Shown piece by piece: positions 50,840 through 58,513 of a DNA stretch of 64,000 nt; position 1 is the first letter of the stretch, and each line of letters starts with the position of its first letter. The notes below the pieces were generated by a model. The model worked only from the letters and a program-made list of their open reading frames with translations. It was not told the origin of the DNA and searched no databases. Origin of the DNA: JAHBXL01 sp964409775 (GTDB lineage Bacteria; Planctomycetota; Phycisphaerae; Phycisphaerales; UBA1924); the NCBI GenBank assembly GCA_964409775.1, contig CAYPEI010000008.1, positions 59,533 to 123,532 of the forward strand, in the 5' to 3' direction. A program made the translations under genes and the position numbers.

Positions 50840-52195
50840 TCAATCCGTCAGCGCGGCCGAGCCGCCCGTGCTCGCGCCCGTGGCGCCCGTCGCGCCCGAG
50901 GCTCCCGAGTCACCCTTGCGGCCACGCCCGGCCGCGGGCCGCACATCCGCCTTCACCGCCTTCACCGCCGGCGCCGCCGTGCCCATCGGCGCCGCGAGGT
51001 TGAGCATCCGGTCGATCGCGACCAGCGCCCACTTCCGCGCTTCCGCGTGCACGCTGACCCGGTTCACCACCTTCCCCGCCGCGAGGCTGTCGAGCACCCA
51101 CGCAAGATGCTCCTGATCGATGCGAAACATCGTCGTGCACAGGCACTGACAGTCCGAGAGGATCCGCACCTGTACGCCCCGCGATGCGCACTCCCTCGCC
51201 ATGCGGTTCACAAGGTGCACTTCCGTCCCGACCGCCCACCGCGTCCCCGCCTTCGCCTCGCTCAGCGTTCGGATGATGAACTCCGTCGAGCCCGACAGAT
51301 CAGACCGGTCCACGACCTCCTTGCAGCACTCCGGGTGCACCAGGATGGTCGTCCGTTCCGCCTTCGGCCTCCCGGCATCCGCCGAGCGGATCTCTTCGCA
51401 GTGCTCCGGCCGGAACAACTTGTGCACCGAGCAGTGCCCGGCCCACAGGATCACCTTCGCCGCGGCGAGAGCCTCCGGTGTCGTCCCGCCCAGCGGCTCG
51501 CCCCGCGACAACCGACGCGGGTCGTACACCGTCGTCGCCTTCGAGACCTCGAGCCCGTACGCGGCCGCCGTGTTCCGCCCCAGGTGCTGGTCCGGCAGGA
51601 ACAGGATCTTGATCCCCTCATCCTTCTTCGCCGGCGTCGTCCCGCCCCGCATCGCCCATTCAAACACCCGCCCGGCGTTCGACGATGTGCACACCGCCCC
51701 CTCGTTCTTCCCCACGAACGCCTTGATCGCCGCCGACGAGTTGATGTACGTGATCGGGATGATGCGGCCCTTCCAGCCGCCCTTCTTCCCGCTCGCGCGG
51801 GCCTGCGCATCCAGCGATTTGTGCAGCAGGTCCCACGCCGCCAGCGCGTCGTCGTAGTCCGCCATGTCCGCCATCGAGCAGCCCGCCGACAAATCCGGCA
51901 GGATCACCGACACGTGCTCCGGCGTCACCAGGTCCGCCGTCTCCGCCATGAAGTGCACGCCGCAGAAGACCACGAACTCCGCGCCCTGCTCCTTCACCCG
52001 CGTCGCCGCGAGTTGGCTGAGTTTCAGCGAGTCCCCCGTGAAGTCCGCGTGCCGGATGACCTCGTCCGTCTGGTAGTGATGCCCCAGGATCACCAGCCGC
52101 GCGCCCAACTCCTGCCGCCGCGCACCGATCCACTCCGCCAGCGCCTCCGGCTTGGCGGTCGTGTATTTCTCAGGCAGCGACGGTTGCCACAGCAC
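50840..52195 (-). CDS. nadA: Quinolinate synthase A
   Basis: Makes quinolinate from iminoaspartate and dihydroxyacetone phosphate for NAD, with a [4Fe-4S] cluster. 451 residues: LVILGHHYQTDEVIRHADFT, FCGVHFMAETADL with the first cluster Cys, GHCSVHKLF, VHPECCKEVVDRSDL and CQCLCTTMFRIDQEHLAWVL with the later Cys ligands. The C-terminal tail after residue 400 is Ala/Gly-rich and longer than usual (GATGATGAS). The start is GTG with TATGAT 5 nt upstream. No nadB or nadC is adjacent. Confidence 0.94.
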   Translation of the reverse strand: MLWQPSLPEKYTTAKPEALAEWIGARRQELGARLVILGHHYQTDEVIRHADFTGDSLKLSQLAATRVKEQGAEFVVFCGVHFMAETADLVTPEHVSVILPDLSAGCSMADMADYDDALAAWDLLHKSLDAQARASGKKGGWKGRIIPITYINSSAAIKAFVGKNEGAVCTSSNAGRVFEWAMRGGTTPAKKDEGIKILFLPDQHLGRNTAAAYGLEVSKATTVYDPRRLSRGEPLGGTTPEALAAAKVILWAGHCSVHKLFRPEHCEEIRSADAGRPKAERTTILVHPECCKEVVDRSDLSGSTEFIIRTLSEAKAGTRWAVGTEVHLVNRMARECASRGVQVRILSDCQCLCTTMFRIDQEHLAWVLDSLAAGKVVNRVSVHAEARKWALVAIDRMLNLAAPMGTAAPAVKAVKADVRPAAGRGRKGDSGASGATGATGASTGGSAALTD

Positions 52196-52300
52196 GCAGG
52201 ATCATAGGAATACGCCCCACGCCCACCGCGGGCGGGCTTCGCTCCCCGGCTCTTCCCGCGATTCGATCAAAGGTCACGAGTCGCCGCGCACCCGGTCCGC

Positions 52301-52642
52301 TTAGGCCGCGGCGTGCGCCCGCTCCGCCCCCAGATATCGCACGGCGATCGTCTGCCGCTTCCCGCGCAGCGCATCGGCCCGCACCACCACCGCCTGCACC
52401 ATCGCCTCGTTGCGGATCACGCCGTCGGTCGTCGATGCCACCGCGATGCCCACCCGCTGCCCCGCCGCGAACGGCCGCTCCACATCCACCTCCAGCATCG
52501 CCCCGCCCACCGACAGGTCCCGAGTTCGTGCCGGCATGTACTGCCTCGTCTCCGGCGAGTACACCTTCCCGTCACGCTGAATCCCGAACCGGCGGTGACG
52601 GCGACGCTCCGTGATGAAACTGCTCGCGCTGGGTACGGACAT
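52301..52642 (-). CDS. PilZ-domain protein
   Basis: 113 residues. ERRRHRRFGIQRDGKV holds the RxxxR motif that binds cyclic di-GMP, and TRDLSVGGAMLEVD is the (D/N)xSxxG motif; VGIAVASTTDGV and VRYLGAE follow. The ATG is 52642; the longer frame extends over the neighbour and is rejected. A cyclic di-GMP effector with unknown partner. Confidence 0.88.
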   Translation of the reverse strand: MSVPSASSFITERRRHRRFGIQRDGKVYSPETRQYMPARTRDLSVGGAMLEVDVERPFAAGQRVGIAVASTTDGVIRNEAMVQAVVVRADALRGKRQTIAVRYLGAERAHAAA

Positions 52643-52767
52643 GGCTGGGTCTCCAGGAGGCGCCGATCTCGACGCCGTGCCTCCATCGGCGCGCACCAGC
52701 ACCCAGGGCCCAACTTCCGCCCGTCCGCGCCGAGAGCGCAAGCATCGCGCCCAGCGTCCGCTCCTGG

Positions 52768-53469
52768 TTATCGCCTCCGCCGCGCGGCCAGCAACGCAGC
52801 GCCCGCCAGCAGCGTGACCGCCGCGCCCGGCGCGGGGATCGCCGGCCCGGTCGCAAACAGCCAGTCGCTCACCACAAAGTGCTGCGCCGGGTTCGACCCG
52901 TGATTCAGCCAGCCCCAGCCCGAGATTCCCGGGAAGCCGCGGTGACCCTGGTCGTTGTCCTCGTTCCCCAGCCGGAAACTGAACGCCTCGCCCCCGCGCT
53001 CGTCCCACAGCGAGATCGTCTGCCCCAGCGGCGTCCGGATCGTCCCGTGGTTGGCGTTGTTCGCCGAGTTGATGATGTAGTCATCATCGCCCGGCGCCGT
53101 CTGCATCCCAAGGTCGAACAGGAAGTCCAGCGTGTAGGTCCCGCGGTACGGCCCGGCGACAAACCCCGTCGCCAGTTGCCAGAAACCGCCGAACGCATCG
53201 CCGCTGATCCTGATCGTCGACGCCGTCACCGTCATCGTCACCAGGGACGACGGGTGCTCGAAGTCGAACAGGAAGATGTCCTGCAAAGACGGGTTGACGT
53301 TGTACAACTCGTCCAGCCGCAGCCCGCACGGCACCGGCGCCGCCGCCGGATGGTTGAGCAGGACGTAGATACCGGGATCGATCACCGCTGCGCGAGCGGA
53401 CGGTGCACTGACGCCGGAAAGCGTCGCGCACGCCGCTGCCGCGGCGTACGCCAATGTGTTCTTCTTCAT
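52768..53469 (-). CDS. Secreted protein with PEP-CTERM-like sorting tail
   Basis: 233 residues: signal peptide KKNTLAYAAAAACATLSGVS, beta-rich body (LFDFEHPSSLVTMTVTASTI, RGTYTLDFLFDLGMQTAPGD), and a C-terminal AIPAPGAAVTLLAGAALLAA followed by RRRR, which is a short motif, hydrophobic helix and Arg cluster as in exosortase substrates. Pro-Ala-Pro-Gly replaces the common Pro-Glu-Pro. ATG 53469 places the signal peptide first. The role is unknown. Confidence 0.78.
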   Translation of the reverse strand: MKKNTLAYAAAAACATLSGVSAPSARAAVIDPGIYVLLNHPAAAPVPCGLRLDELYNVNPSLQDIFLFDFEHPSSLVTMTVTASTIRISGDAFGGFWQLATGFVAGPYRGTYTLDFLFDLGMQTAPGDDDYIINSANNANHGTIRTPLGQTISLWDERGGEAFSFRLGNEDNDQGHRGFPGISGWGWLNHGSNPAQHFVVSDWLFATGPAIPAPGAAVTLLAGAALLAARRRR

Positions 53470-53785
53470 GGTGTGACACCCCGAGAGAGGAAGGGTGTTG
53501 AGGGTTACAGCCGCGAGGCTCCTATAAAAACAAACGCCGGTGAGAGAGAGAGCCCAAGTATGACCGATAACGGGGGGTGCGACAAGCAGAATTTCCGCGC
53601 CGTCGCGGCCGCGTCGCCTAAGTCCCGGCCTCATCTGGGCTTGCACGTTGGATTAAGAGTACTTCGCCATGCTGCCAGAACGGCTCAGCAGCCACTGAAG
53701 AAATGTGGCACCGCCGCCTTCATCGAAGGGGCTTGGCTCATCGTCATGGAACGCCGTCACCGCCGCCCGCGATTGCTGAATCGAC
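53470..53785. other. 316-bp gap between two leftward genes
   Basis: No gene seen. It should hold the promoter of the PEP-CTERM-like gene; a TATAGG box at about 53525 (minus strand) follows a short GA repeat. Lower G+C than the flanks. Confidence 0.4.
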
Positions 53786-54364
53786 TCACGCCGCCGCGAT
53801 CGCCGGTTCCATCTCGCGCCCGCCGCGCCCGGCCATCCCCGGCAGCGCCCGTGTCGCCACCGACGCAAGGCCGAACAGCACCACGCTGTACGACACGTCA
53901 CCCGCGATCTGGTACTTCAGGAACGGCAGCGCCGCCGCATAGCACGCCGCAAGGCCCGCGGCCGAGTACTCATACATCGAGCCGAACGCCCACACCGCGC
54001 CGTTCGTGATCACAAAGAACAGCACCGAACCCACCGCCCCCACGCCGCCCGCCCGCAGGCACCGTTCCCCGGCAAAGCGCGAGCGCCCCGCGACCAGCGG
54101 GCTCAGCACCAGCGGCAGCACCATCGCGCCATACACCGCCGCCATCAGCCGCGCGTCATAGCCGCCGATCACCGCATCCGAGATCACCATCGCCGTCAGC
54201 GGGACCGCCGCCGCCACCCACCGGACCGGGAACACCGCCGCGGCGAGCAGGCCCACCGCCAGCACCGCCGTGAAGTTCGGCGCATGCGGAAGCAGTCGGC
54301 TGCCGACAGCCACGCCGACCAGGGTCGCGAACAACAGGGCATCACGCGGAGTAAAACGGTGCAT
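53786..54364 (-). CDS. Integral membrane protein (DUF6580-like)
   Basis: 192 residues with about six helices: DALLFATLVGVAVGSRLLPH, then APNFTAVLAVGLLAAAVF, VAAAVPLTAMVISDAVIGGY, a helix around MAAVYGAMVLPLVLSPLVAG, VGSVLFFVITNGAVWAFGSM and ALPFLKYQIAGDVSYSVVLF. The layout with PNFTAV near the N-terminus and TNGAVW resembles the DUF6580/ECF-like group, a recalled pattern not tested. GGAG lies upstream of ATG 54364. Transport of a small molecule is possible. Confidence 0.7.
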   Translation of the reverse strand: MHRFTPRDALLFATLVGVAVGSRLLPHAPNFTAVLAVGLLAAAVFPVRWVAAAVPLTAMVISDAVIGGYDARLMAAVYGAMVLPLVLSPLVAGRSRFAGERCLRAGGVGAVGSVLFFVITNGAVWAFGSMYEYSAAGLAACYAAALPFLKYQIAGDVSYSVVLFGLASVATRALPGMAGRGGREMEPAIAAA

Positions 54365-54456
54365 CGGAAACTCCAGGGCTTGAAGAGGGGAGTTTAGGCC
54401 TTTCCCGCTCGGCACGGGACCGGCCGTCGCCCGCAGCGCTCCGCTAGACTGCCCCC

Positions 54457-55506
54457 GTGCGAACCACACTGCTCGCGGCCCTCCTGCTCTTCTTCTCGCT
54501 GCCCGTGCCCGCTGCGCCCGCACAGCCGTCCGCGCCCGCATCGCCCGCGGCCTCCGTCTCGCTCCGGCCCGTGTTTCGTACCGCGGACACCTTCGCGTAT
54601 TCCTTCCGCCTCGAATCTCGCGCCCGTCAAACCGGCGGCGATGCCGCCCCCGCCGACGCGACCCGCGCCCTCCACGCCGGCACGCTGCGGCTCAATGTCC
54701 TCGAAATCGATGCCGAGGGCGTCGCCACCGTGTCCGCCGTCCTGCTCGGCATCCAACTTCAACTCGAGCGAACGCCCGCCGGCGGAGAGCCGCGGACCTG
54801 GCGCGCCGAGTTCGAGCATCCCGCCGCGGACGCTCCCGACAACGCGCCTCCCGCCGCGGATCCGGTGTCCGCAGTCGCCTGGGCACTCTCGCGGGCGGAC
54901 ATCCGGTTTGAAGTTTCACCCGCCGGTCGAGTGCACCGAGTGACCGGGCTCGACGCCGTCGCCGAGGCCGCCGCGGCCGACGCCGACGTCGGCCCGCTGG
55001 CCATGGGCGTGTTCTCTCCCGCGTCCATCCCCCGCATGCTCGAACGCCTCTGGCTTCTCGATGCGCCCGGCCCCGAGGCCCCCGCCGATCAACCCGCGCC
55101 CGAATCCGCCTGGCCCTTGCGAAAACCCGCCGACGAATGGACCATGCGCGAAGAACGCCCGCTCGCCTACGAGGACTCCGCAACCATCGTGCGCACCATG
55201 AAACTCGCCGCACCACGCGCGGCCGATGCGGGCAACACGCTCTGGCCCGTCGAGTTGCGAGCCGTCGGCACGCTCAAGGCCCGCCGCGGCGAGCCCGACC
55301 CGACCATCCCCGTCCTCGCCATCAACGCGTGGACTGAAGAGGGTTCCGCGCTCTGGGATGCCCGAGCCGGACGCATCGCCTCGCGCCGGGACTCGATCGT
55401 CACCGACACCGCGGCCCGGCTCGGAAACCGGTCGCGCAGCGCACGCCTCGAACTCGACATCCAACTCAATGCCGCCGAAGCCGGAGCGCCGGCCTCAGCG
55501 CGCTGA
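54457..55506 (+). CDS. Secreted protein of unknown function
   Basis: 349 residues. Signal peptide RTTLLAALLLFFSLPVPAAP, then an Ala/Pro-rich stretch and a beta-rich domain (TFAYSFRLESRARQTG, LHAGTLRLNVLEIDAEGVAT, VRTMKLAAPRAADAGNT). I recognise no family. The start is GTG, with TAGACT 6 nt before it, so the message is probably leaderless. It converges on the FmdB-like gene. Confidence 0.65.
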   Translation: MRTTLLAALLLFFSLPVPAAPAQPSAPASPAASVSLRPVFRTADTFAYSFRLESRARQTGGDAAPADATRALHAGTLRLNVLEIDAEGVATVSAVLLGIQLQLERTPAGGEPRTWRAEFEHPAADAPDNAPPAADPVSAVAWALSRADIRFEVSPAGRVHRVTGLDAVAEAAAADADVGPLAMGVFSPASIPRMLERLWLLDAPGPEAPADQPAPESAWPLRKPADEWTMREERPLAYEDSATIVRTMKLAAPRAADAGNTLWPVELRAVGTLKARRGEPDPTIPVLAINAWTEEGSALWDARAGRIASRRDSIVTDTAARLGNRSRSARLELDIQLNAAEAGAPASAR

Positions 55507-55524
55507 GCATCGCGCCCCGCGCCG

Positions 55525-55827
55525 TCAATCTTCCGCCGAGATCGACTTCGGCCCCGCCTTGCCCGCGGTCCGCTCCATGTAGCCCTTGCCCTTGCGCTCG
55601 TACTTGGTGAAGCCCAGGCGCTCCAGGTTCTTGTTGGAGAGCGCGCCCTTGGTCTTCAGCGGCGACATGCTGCCCGCGATCGCCGGCGCAACGATCGCGC
55701 GCCGGCACGGCTTGCCCGTCTCCGGGTGCTTGGTCAACGCGGCGTCCTTCATCGGCTGGACGATCTCGAACGTCTCGCCGGTGGGCTCGCCCTTCTTGTC
55801 CAGGATCTCGTACACGTACGTCGGCAT
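55525..55827 (-). CDS. FmdB-like small protein lacking zinc cysteines
   Basis: 100 residues. The start MPTYVYEILDKKGEPTGETF and FEIVQPMKDAALTKHPETGK, then PCRRAI, follow the FmdB/CxxC zinc-ribbon regulator pattern (MPxYEYxCxxCGxxFE...M), but the two CxxC pairs are replaced; only one Cys remains. The C-terminus is Lys/Gly-rich (LGFTKYERKGKGYMERTAG). ATG 55827 is chosen by this similarity. The function is unknown; a metal-free variant is likely. Confidence 0.7.
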   Translation of the reverse strand: MPTYVYEILDKKGEPTGETFEIVQPMKDAALTKHPETGKPCRRAIVAPAIAGSMSPLKTKGALSNKNLERLGFTKYERKGKGYMERTAGKAGPKSISAED

Positions 55828-55871
55828 GCGTGCGAACTTCCAGGGGTGTCCAACCAGAGGTCGGCGATCCA

Positions 55872-56288
55872 TCAATCCAGCGACTCGCTCTCGATGCTCG
55901 CCTTCTCGCCCTTGAGTTTCTTCTCGATGTACTTCTTCACCCACGTCTCGAAACTCTTCCCCGCCGCGGGGTCGCGATCCGAGAACGCGATGTGCCGAAT
56001 CTCCGAGTACGGCACCTTGATCTTCTCGTTCTCGCCGTCCTTCGCGCCGGCCGCCGCCGGCGGCATGAGGCGGATGTAGGAATCGCCGAGTCCCTTGCCG
56101 CGACGGCGATCAAACAGGTAGCCGGTGAACTGCTTGCCGTCAGCGCGCGTGATGGTCACATCGCCCCGGTAGTCAAAGGCCTTCTCGAGGATGTCGAGTG
56201 TCGCGCCGGCATCGTTGCCGAGTTCGGCCGCGAGCCCGGCGACGGAGAGAGAGGGGGAGGCAGGTGTGGATTTGGTGTCTTGAGGCAT
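55872..56288 (-). CDS. Conserved-looking protein, unknown function
   Basis: 138 residues. After a Ser/Pro leader: ATLDILEKAFDYRGDVTITR, DGKQFTGYLFDRRRGKGLGD, then YIRLMPP, KVPYSEIRHIAFSDRDPAAG and a Lys/Glu-rich helix (FETWVKKYIEKKLKGEKASI). The beta pattern VTITRADGKQFTGYLFD looks like an Sm-like or small beta-barrel core, which is a guess. It is upstream of the FmdB-like gene on the same strand. Confidence 0.6.
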   Translation of the reverse strand: MPQDTKSTPASPSLSVAGLAAELGNDAGATLDILEKAFDYRGDVTITRADGKQFTGYLFDRRRGKGLGDSYIRLMPPAAAGAKDGENEKIKVPYSEIRHIAFSDRDPAAGKSFETWVKKYIEKKLKGEKASIESESLD

Positions 56289-56462
56289 GGGATGCGGGGG
56301 TGATGGGTGAGCAGCAATCGGGTTCCGGGGTCCGGGTCTCGGGTTCCGTGCTTGCGCCGGACAAACGAGTGGTGCACCGGACCGGTGCGTGTTTCCGCGG
56401 CAGGCATGAATCGTAGATGCGCGAGTGGGCGAGAAGAAAAACTCCCGAAACCCGACTCGTCC

Positions 56463-56849
56463 CTATCCAAACGTCCGCCCGCTGTCGGGGTCCATCATCT
56501 TCCACTTGTTGAGGCGGCAGATGCGGGAGAGCACCGGCCACGCGTAGTCATCATCGTTGCAGTACACCAGCGCCTGCGTGATCTCCGCCCGATCGGGCGA
56601 ACTCGCGCCCGTCGAGGCATAGGGCAGTTCCACGATGAACCCCGGGCCATACAGCGTCGCCGAGCCCAGTGCATCGCCAAAGCCCATCGGCCCCGAGCCG
56701 TCCGGCCAGACGTTGAACTCCTTGAGCGTCGCGATGATGGACGACACCGTGCCCAGCGGTTCCATCGCTCCGCCGGCGCTCGTTGCGCGGGGTGAGTCCT
56801 CCGTGGTTTCCGGAGGCTTGAACAGGACCAGTGTGCGGCGTTTGGCCAA
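56463..56849 (-). CDS. Protein of unknown function
   Basis: About 128 residues: LAKRRTLVLFKPPETTEDSP, then GTVSSIIATLKEFNVWPDGS, LYGPGFIVELPYAS and QALVYCNDDDYAWPVLSRIC. It looks like a compact alpha/beta domain. TACACT ends 8 nt before a TTG at 56849, so TTG is preferred to GTG 56870. It follows the CheY-like gene on the same strand (gap about 30 bp). Confidence 0.55.
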   Translation of the reverse strand: MAKRRTLVLFKPPETTEDSPRATSAGGAMEPLGTVSSIIATLKEFNVWPDGSGPMGFGDALGSATLYGPGFIVELPYASTGASSPDRAEITQALVYCNDDDYAWPVLSRICRLNKWKMMDPDSGRTFG

Positions 56850-56879
56850 GGGGCAGGAGTGTAGGGACACACTCCGCGG

Positions 56880-57284
56880 TCAGGCCTCCGCCTCATCCTC
56901 CGCATCCTGCTGCTCGATCATCTCCACCACCGTGTTCACCAGGTGCTGCAGCGGCACAGGCTTGAGCAGATAGCGATCGACGCCGAGGCTCTCCGCGTAC
57001 GCCTGGTGCCGGTGCCCCTCGTTGGCCGTCACCATGATCACCAGCGGCGAGTCCTCGAATCCCTTGATCTTCTCCAGCACCAGGAACCCCGACCGCTTGG
57101 GCAGCATCATGTCCAGCACGACCAGGTCGGGCGGCTCCTCCATCACCGCCTGCACCGCCGCGTTCCCGTCCTGCACCGCCAGCGTCTCCGCCCCCTCGGC
57201 CTGCAGCACGGCCTCGAACGACTCCAGCACATCCCGGTCGTCGTCCACGATCAGGATCCGCACGCCATCGAGTTTGCCGGACAT
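56880..57284 (-). CDS. CheY-like single-domain response regulator
   Basis: 134 residues: DGVRILIVDDDRDVLESFEA with the acidic pocket, acceptor Asp in PPDLVVLDMMLPKRSG, Thr/Ser switch in VIMVTANEG, and Lys in YLLKPVPLQHLVNT. The tail is acidic (QQDAEDEAEA). ATG 57284 has AGGAG upstream at good spacing. There is no output domain, so it acts by protein contact. No kinase is adjacent. Confidence 0.9.
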   Translation of the reverse strand: MSGKLDGVRILIVDDDRDVLESFEAVLQAEGAETLAVQDGNAAVQAVMEEPPDLVVLDMMLPKRSGFLVLEKIKGFEDSPLVIMVTANEGHRHQAYAESLGVDRYLLKPVPLQHLVNTVVEMIEQQDAEDEAEA

Positions 57285-57372
57285 CTGCGTTGCTCCTGAC
57301 TGGGGTCGAACGTCCATCGGTGATGCTCCGTGAATCGTTGGAGGCGCGCCGGGCCGGTGCAAATCGGCACGC

Positions 57373-58497
57373 TCAGCCGGCAGCCCGGCCCGCGGCCATC
57401 GTCGCCGCGTCGCGCCGGGTCCACTCCTCGATACGAGCAAGGTCCGTGTCGGTGATCCACGGAAGTTCGCGGATCTTCTCGCGGAGGACCCGTGGGAGCG
57501 GCTTGCCCAGGTGCTCGTGCCGCGGCCTGCTCTTCCAGTACCGGTGCAGCCACAGGTTCTGCTCAGGGGCGGCGCGGACCATCTGCTCCAGCGCCCGGCG
57601 GTACCGGGCCGTGATGTAGAACAGCGGGTCGGGGCGGCCCTCCCAGTCGTGCGGATGGATCACGTCCAGCACGTCCAGCCGATACCGGAAACTCTCGCCG
57701 TCGAAACTCGTGAAGCCCGCGCCGGTGTGGCCCTCGGCCGCCTCCGGGCCGTCGCGCCACGGCACCAGCCGGCGCGCCTGTCCGCAGATGATGGGTGTCC
57801 GGTAGCGCATGGCCATGAGTCCGATCGTCTTGTAACTCGAGGCCAGGCGGTTGAAGAACGGGACGAACAGGCCGCGGTCGCCCGCGTTCTGGTCGGCGAT
57901 GAAGCCGATCTGTGCGCCGGTGCGCATCAGTTCGGGCATGAGGCGGACAGCCTCGAACTTGTCGATCAGGGCCAGGCCGCGGCGTTCGCGCGTGCGCCGG
58001 ACCCAGGCATCCAGCGGCGGAAGATCGAGCGGGCGGTAGAGGGCGTGAACAGGGAAGCCCATGAGGGCGAGCACGAAGCCCAGCAGTTCCCAGTTGCCGC
58101 AGTGGCCGGTGATCATGATCGCCGGCTGGCCCGAGAGCAGGGAGGGCAGGGCGATGTCGAGGTTTCCAAGCCGGACGTGGTTGGCCCAGGAGTCGTGGGT
58201 GATCAGGCGCGGGGTGTACGCCATCTCGATGACGAGGGTGAAGATGTGCTCGTAGGCGTCGAGGGCGCGGCGGCGGCGCTCGTCCTCGGGCATCTCGGGG
58301 AAGGCCACCGCGAGCGTGTCCATGGTCCGGACGAACCGCTTCTTTTCGAGGGAGGCGTAGCGGCGCGCGAGGGCGCGGGCGGCGCGGACATCGTTCTCCA
58401 GGTCGCCGGTGACGGCCGCGGCGATGAGCGAGCGCACGAGGTAGTAGGCCGGCGCGTGGAGCCAGGCGGGGAGGGTGAGTTTGCGTTTGCGCTTCAT
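57373..58497 (-). CDS. LpxL/HtrB-family acyltransferase
   Basis: 374 residues. It has a membrane-proximal N-terminus (APAYYLVRSLIAAAVTG), then MITGHCGNWELLGFVLALMG, whose HxxxxE-type motif is the acyltransferase active site, and NAGDRGLFVPFFNRLAS, then YRTPIICGQARRL. In Proteobacteria such enzymes add secondary acyl chains to lipid A from acyl-ACP; the acceptor here is unknown. ATG 58497 starts MKRKRKLTLPAWLHA; the longer frame covers the next gene's end. A 16-bp gap separates it from the coiled-coil gene. Confidence 0.87.
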   Translation of the reverse strand: MKRKRKLTLPAWLHAPAYYLVRSLIAAAVTGDLENDVRAARALARRYASLEKKRFVRTMDTLAVAFPEMPEDERRRRALDAYEHIFTLVIEMAYTPRLITHDSWANHVRLGNLDIALPSLLSGQPAIMITGHCGNWELLGFVLALMGFPVHALYRPLDLPPLDAWVRRTRERRGLALIDKFEAVRLMPELMRTGAQIGFIADQNAGDRGLFVPFFNRLASSYKTIGLMAMRYRTPIICGQARRLVPWRDGPEAAEGHTGAGFTSFDGESFRYRLDVLDVIHPHDWEGRPDPLFYITARYRRALEQMVRAAPEQNLWLHRYWKSRPRHEHLGKPLPRVLREKIRELPWITDTDLARIEEWTRRDAATMAAGRAAG

Positions 58498-58513
58498 CTC
58501 GCCGCGGCGTGCA

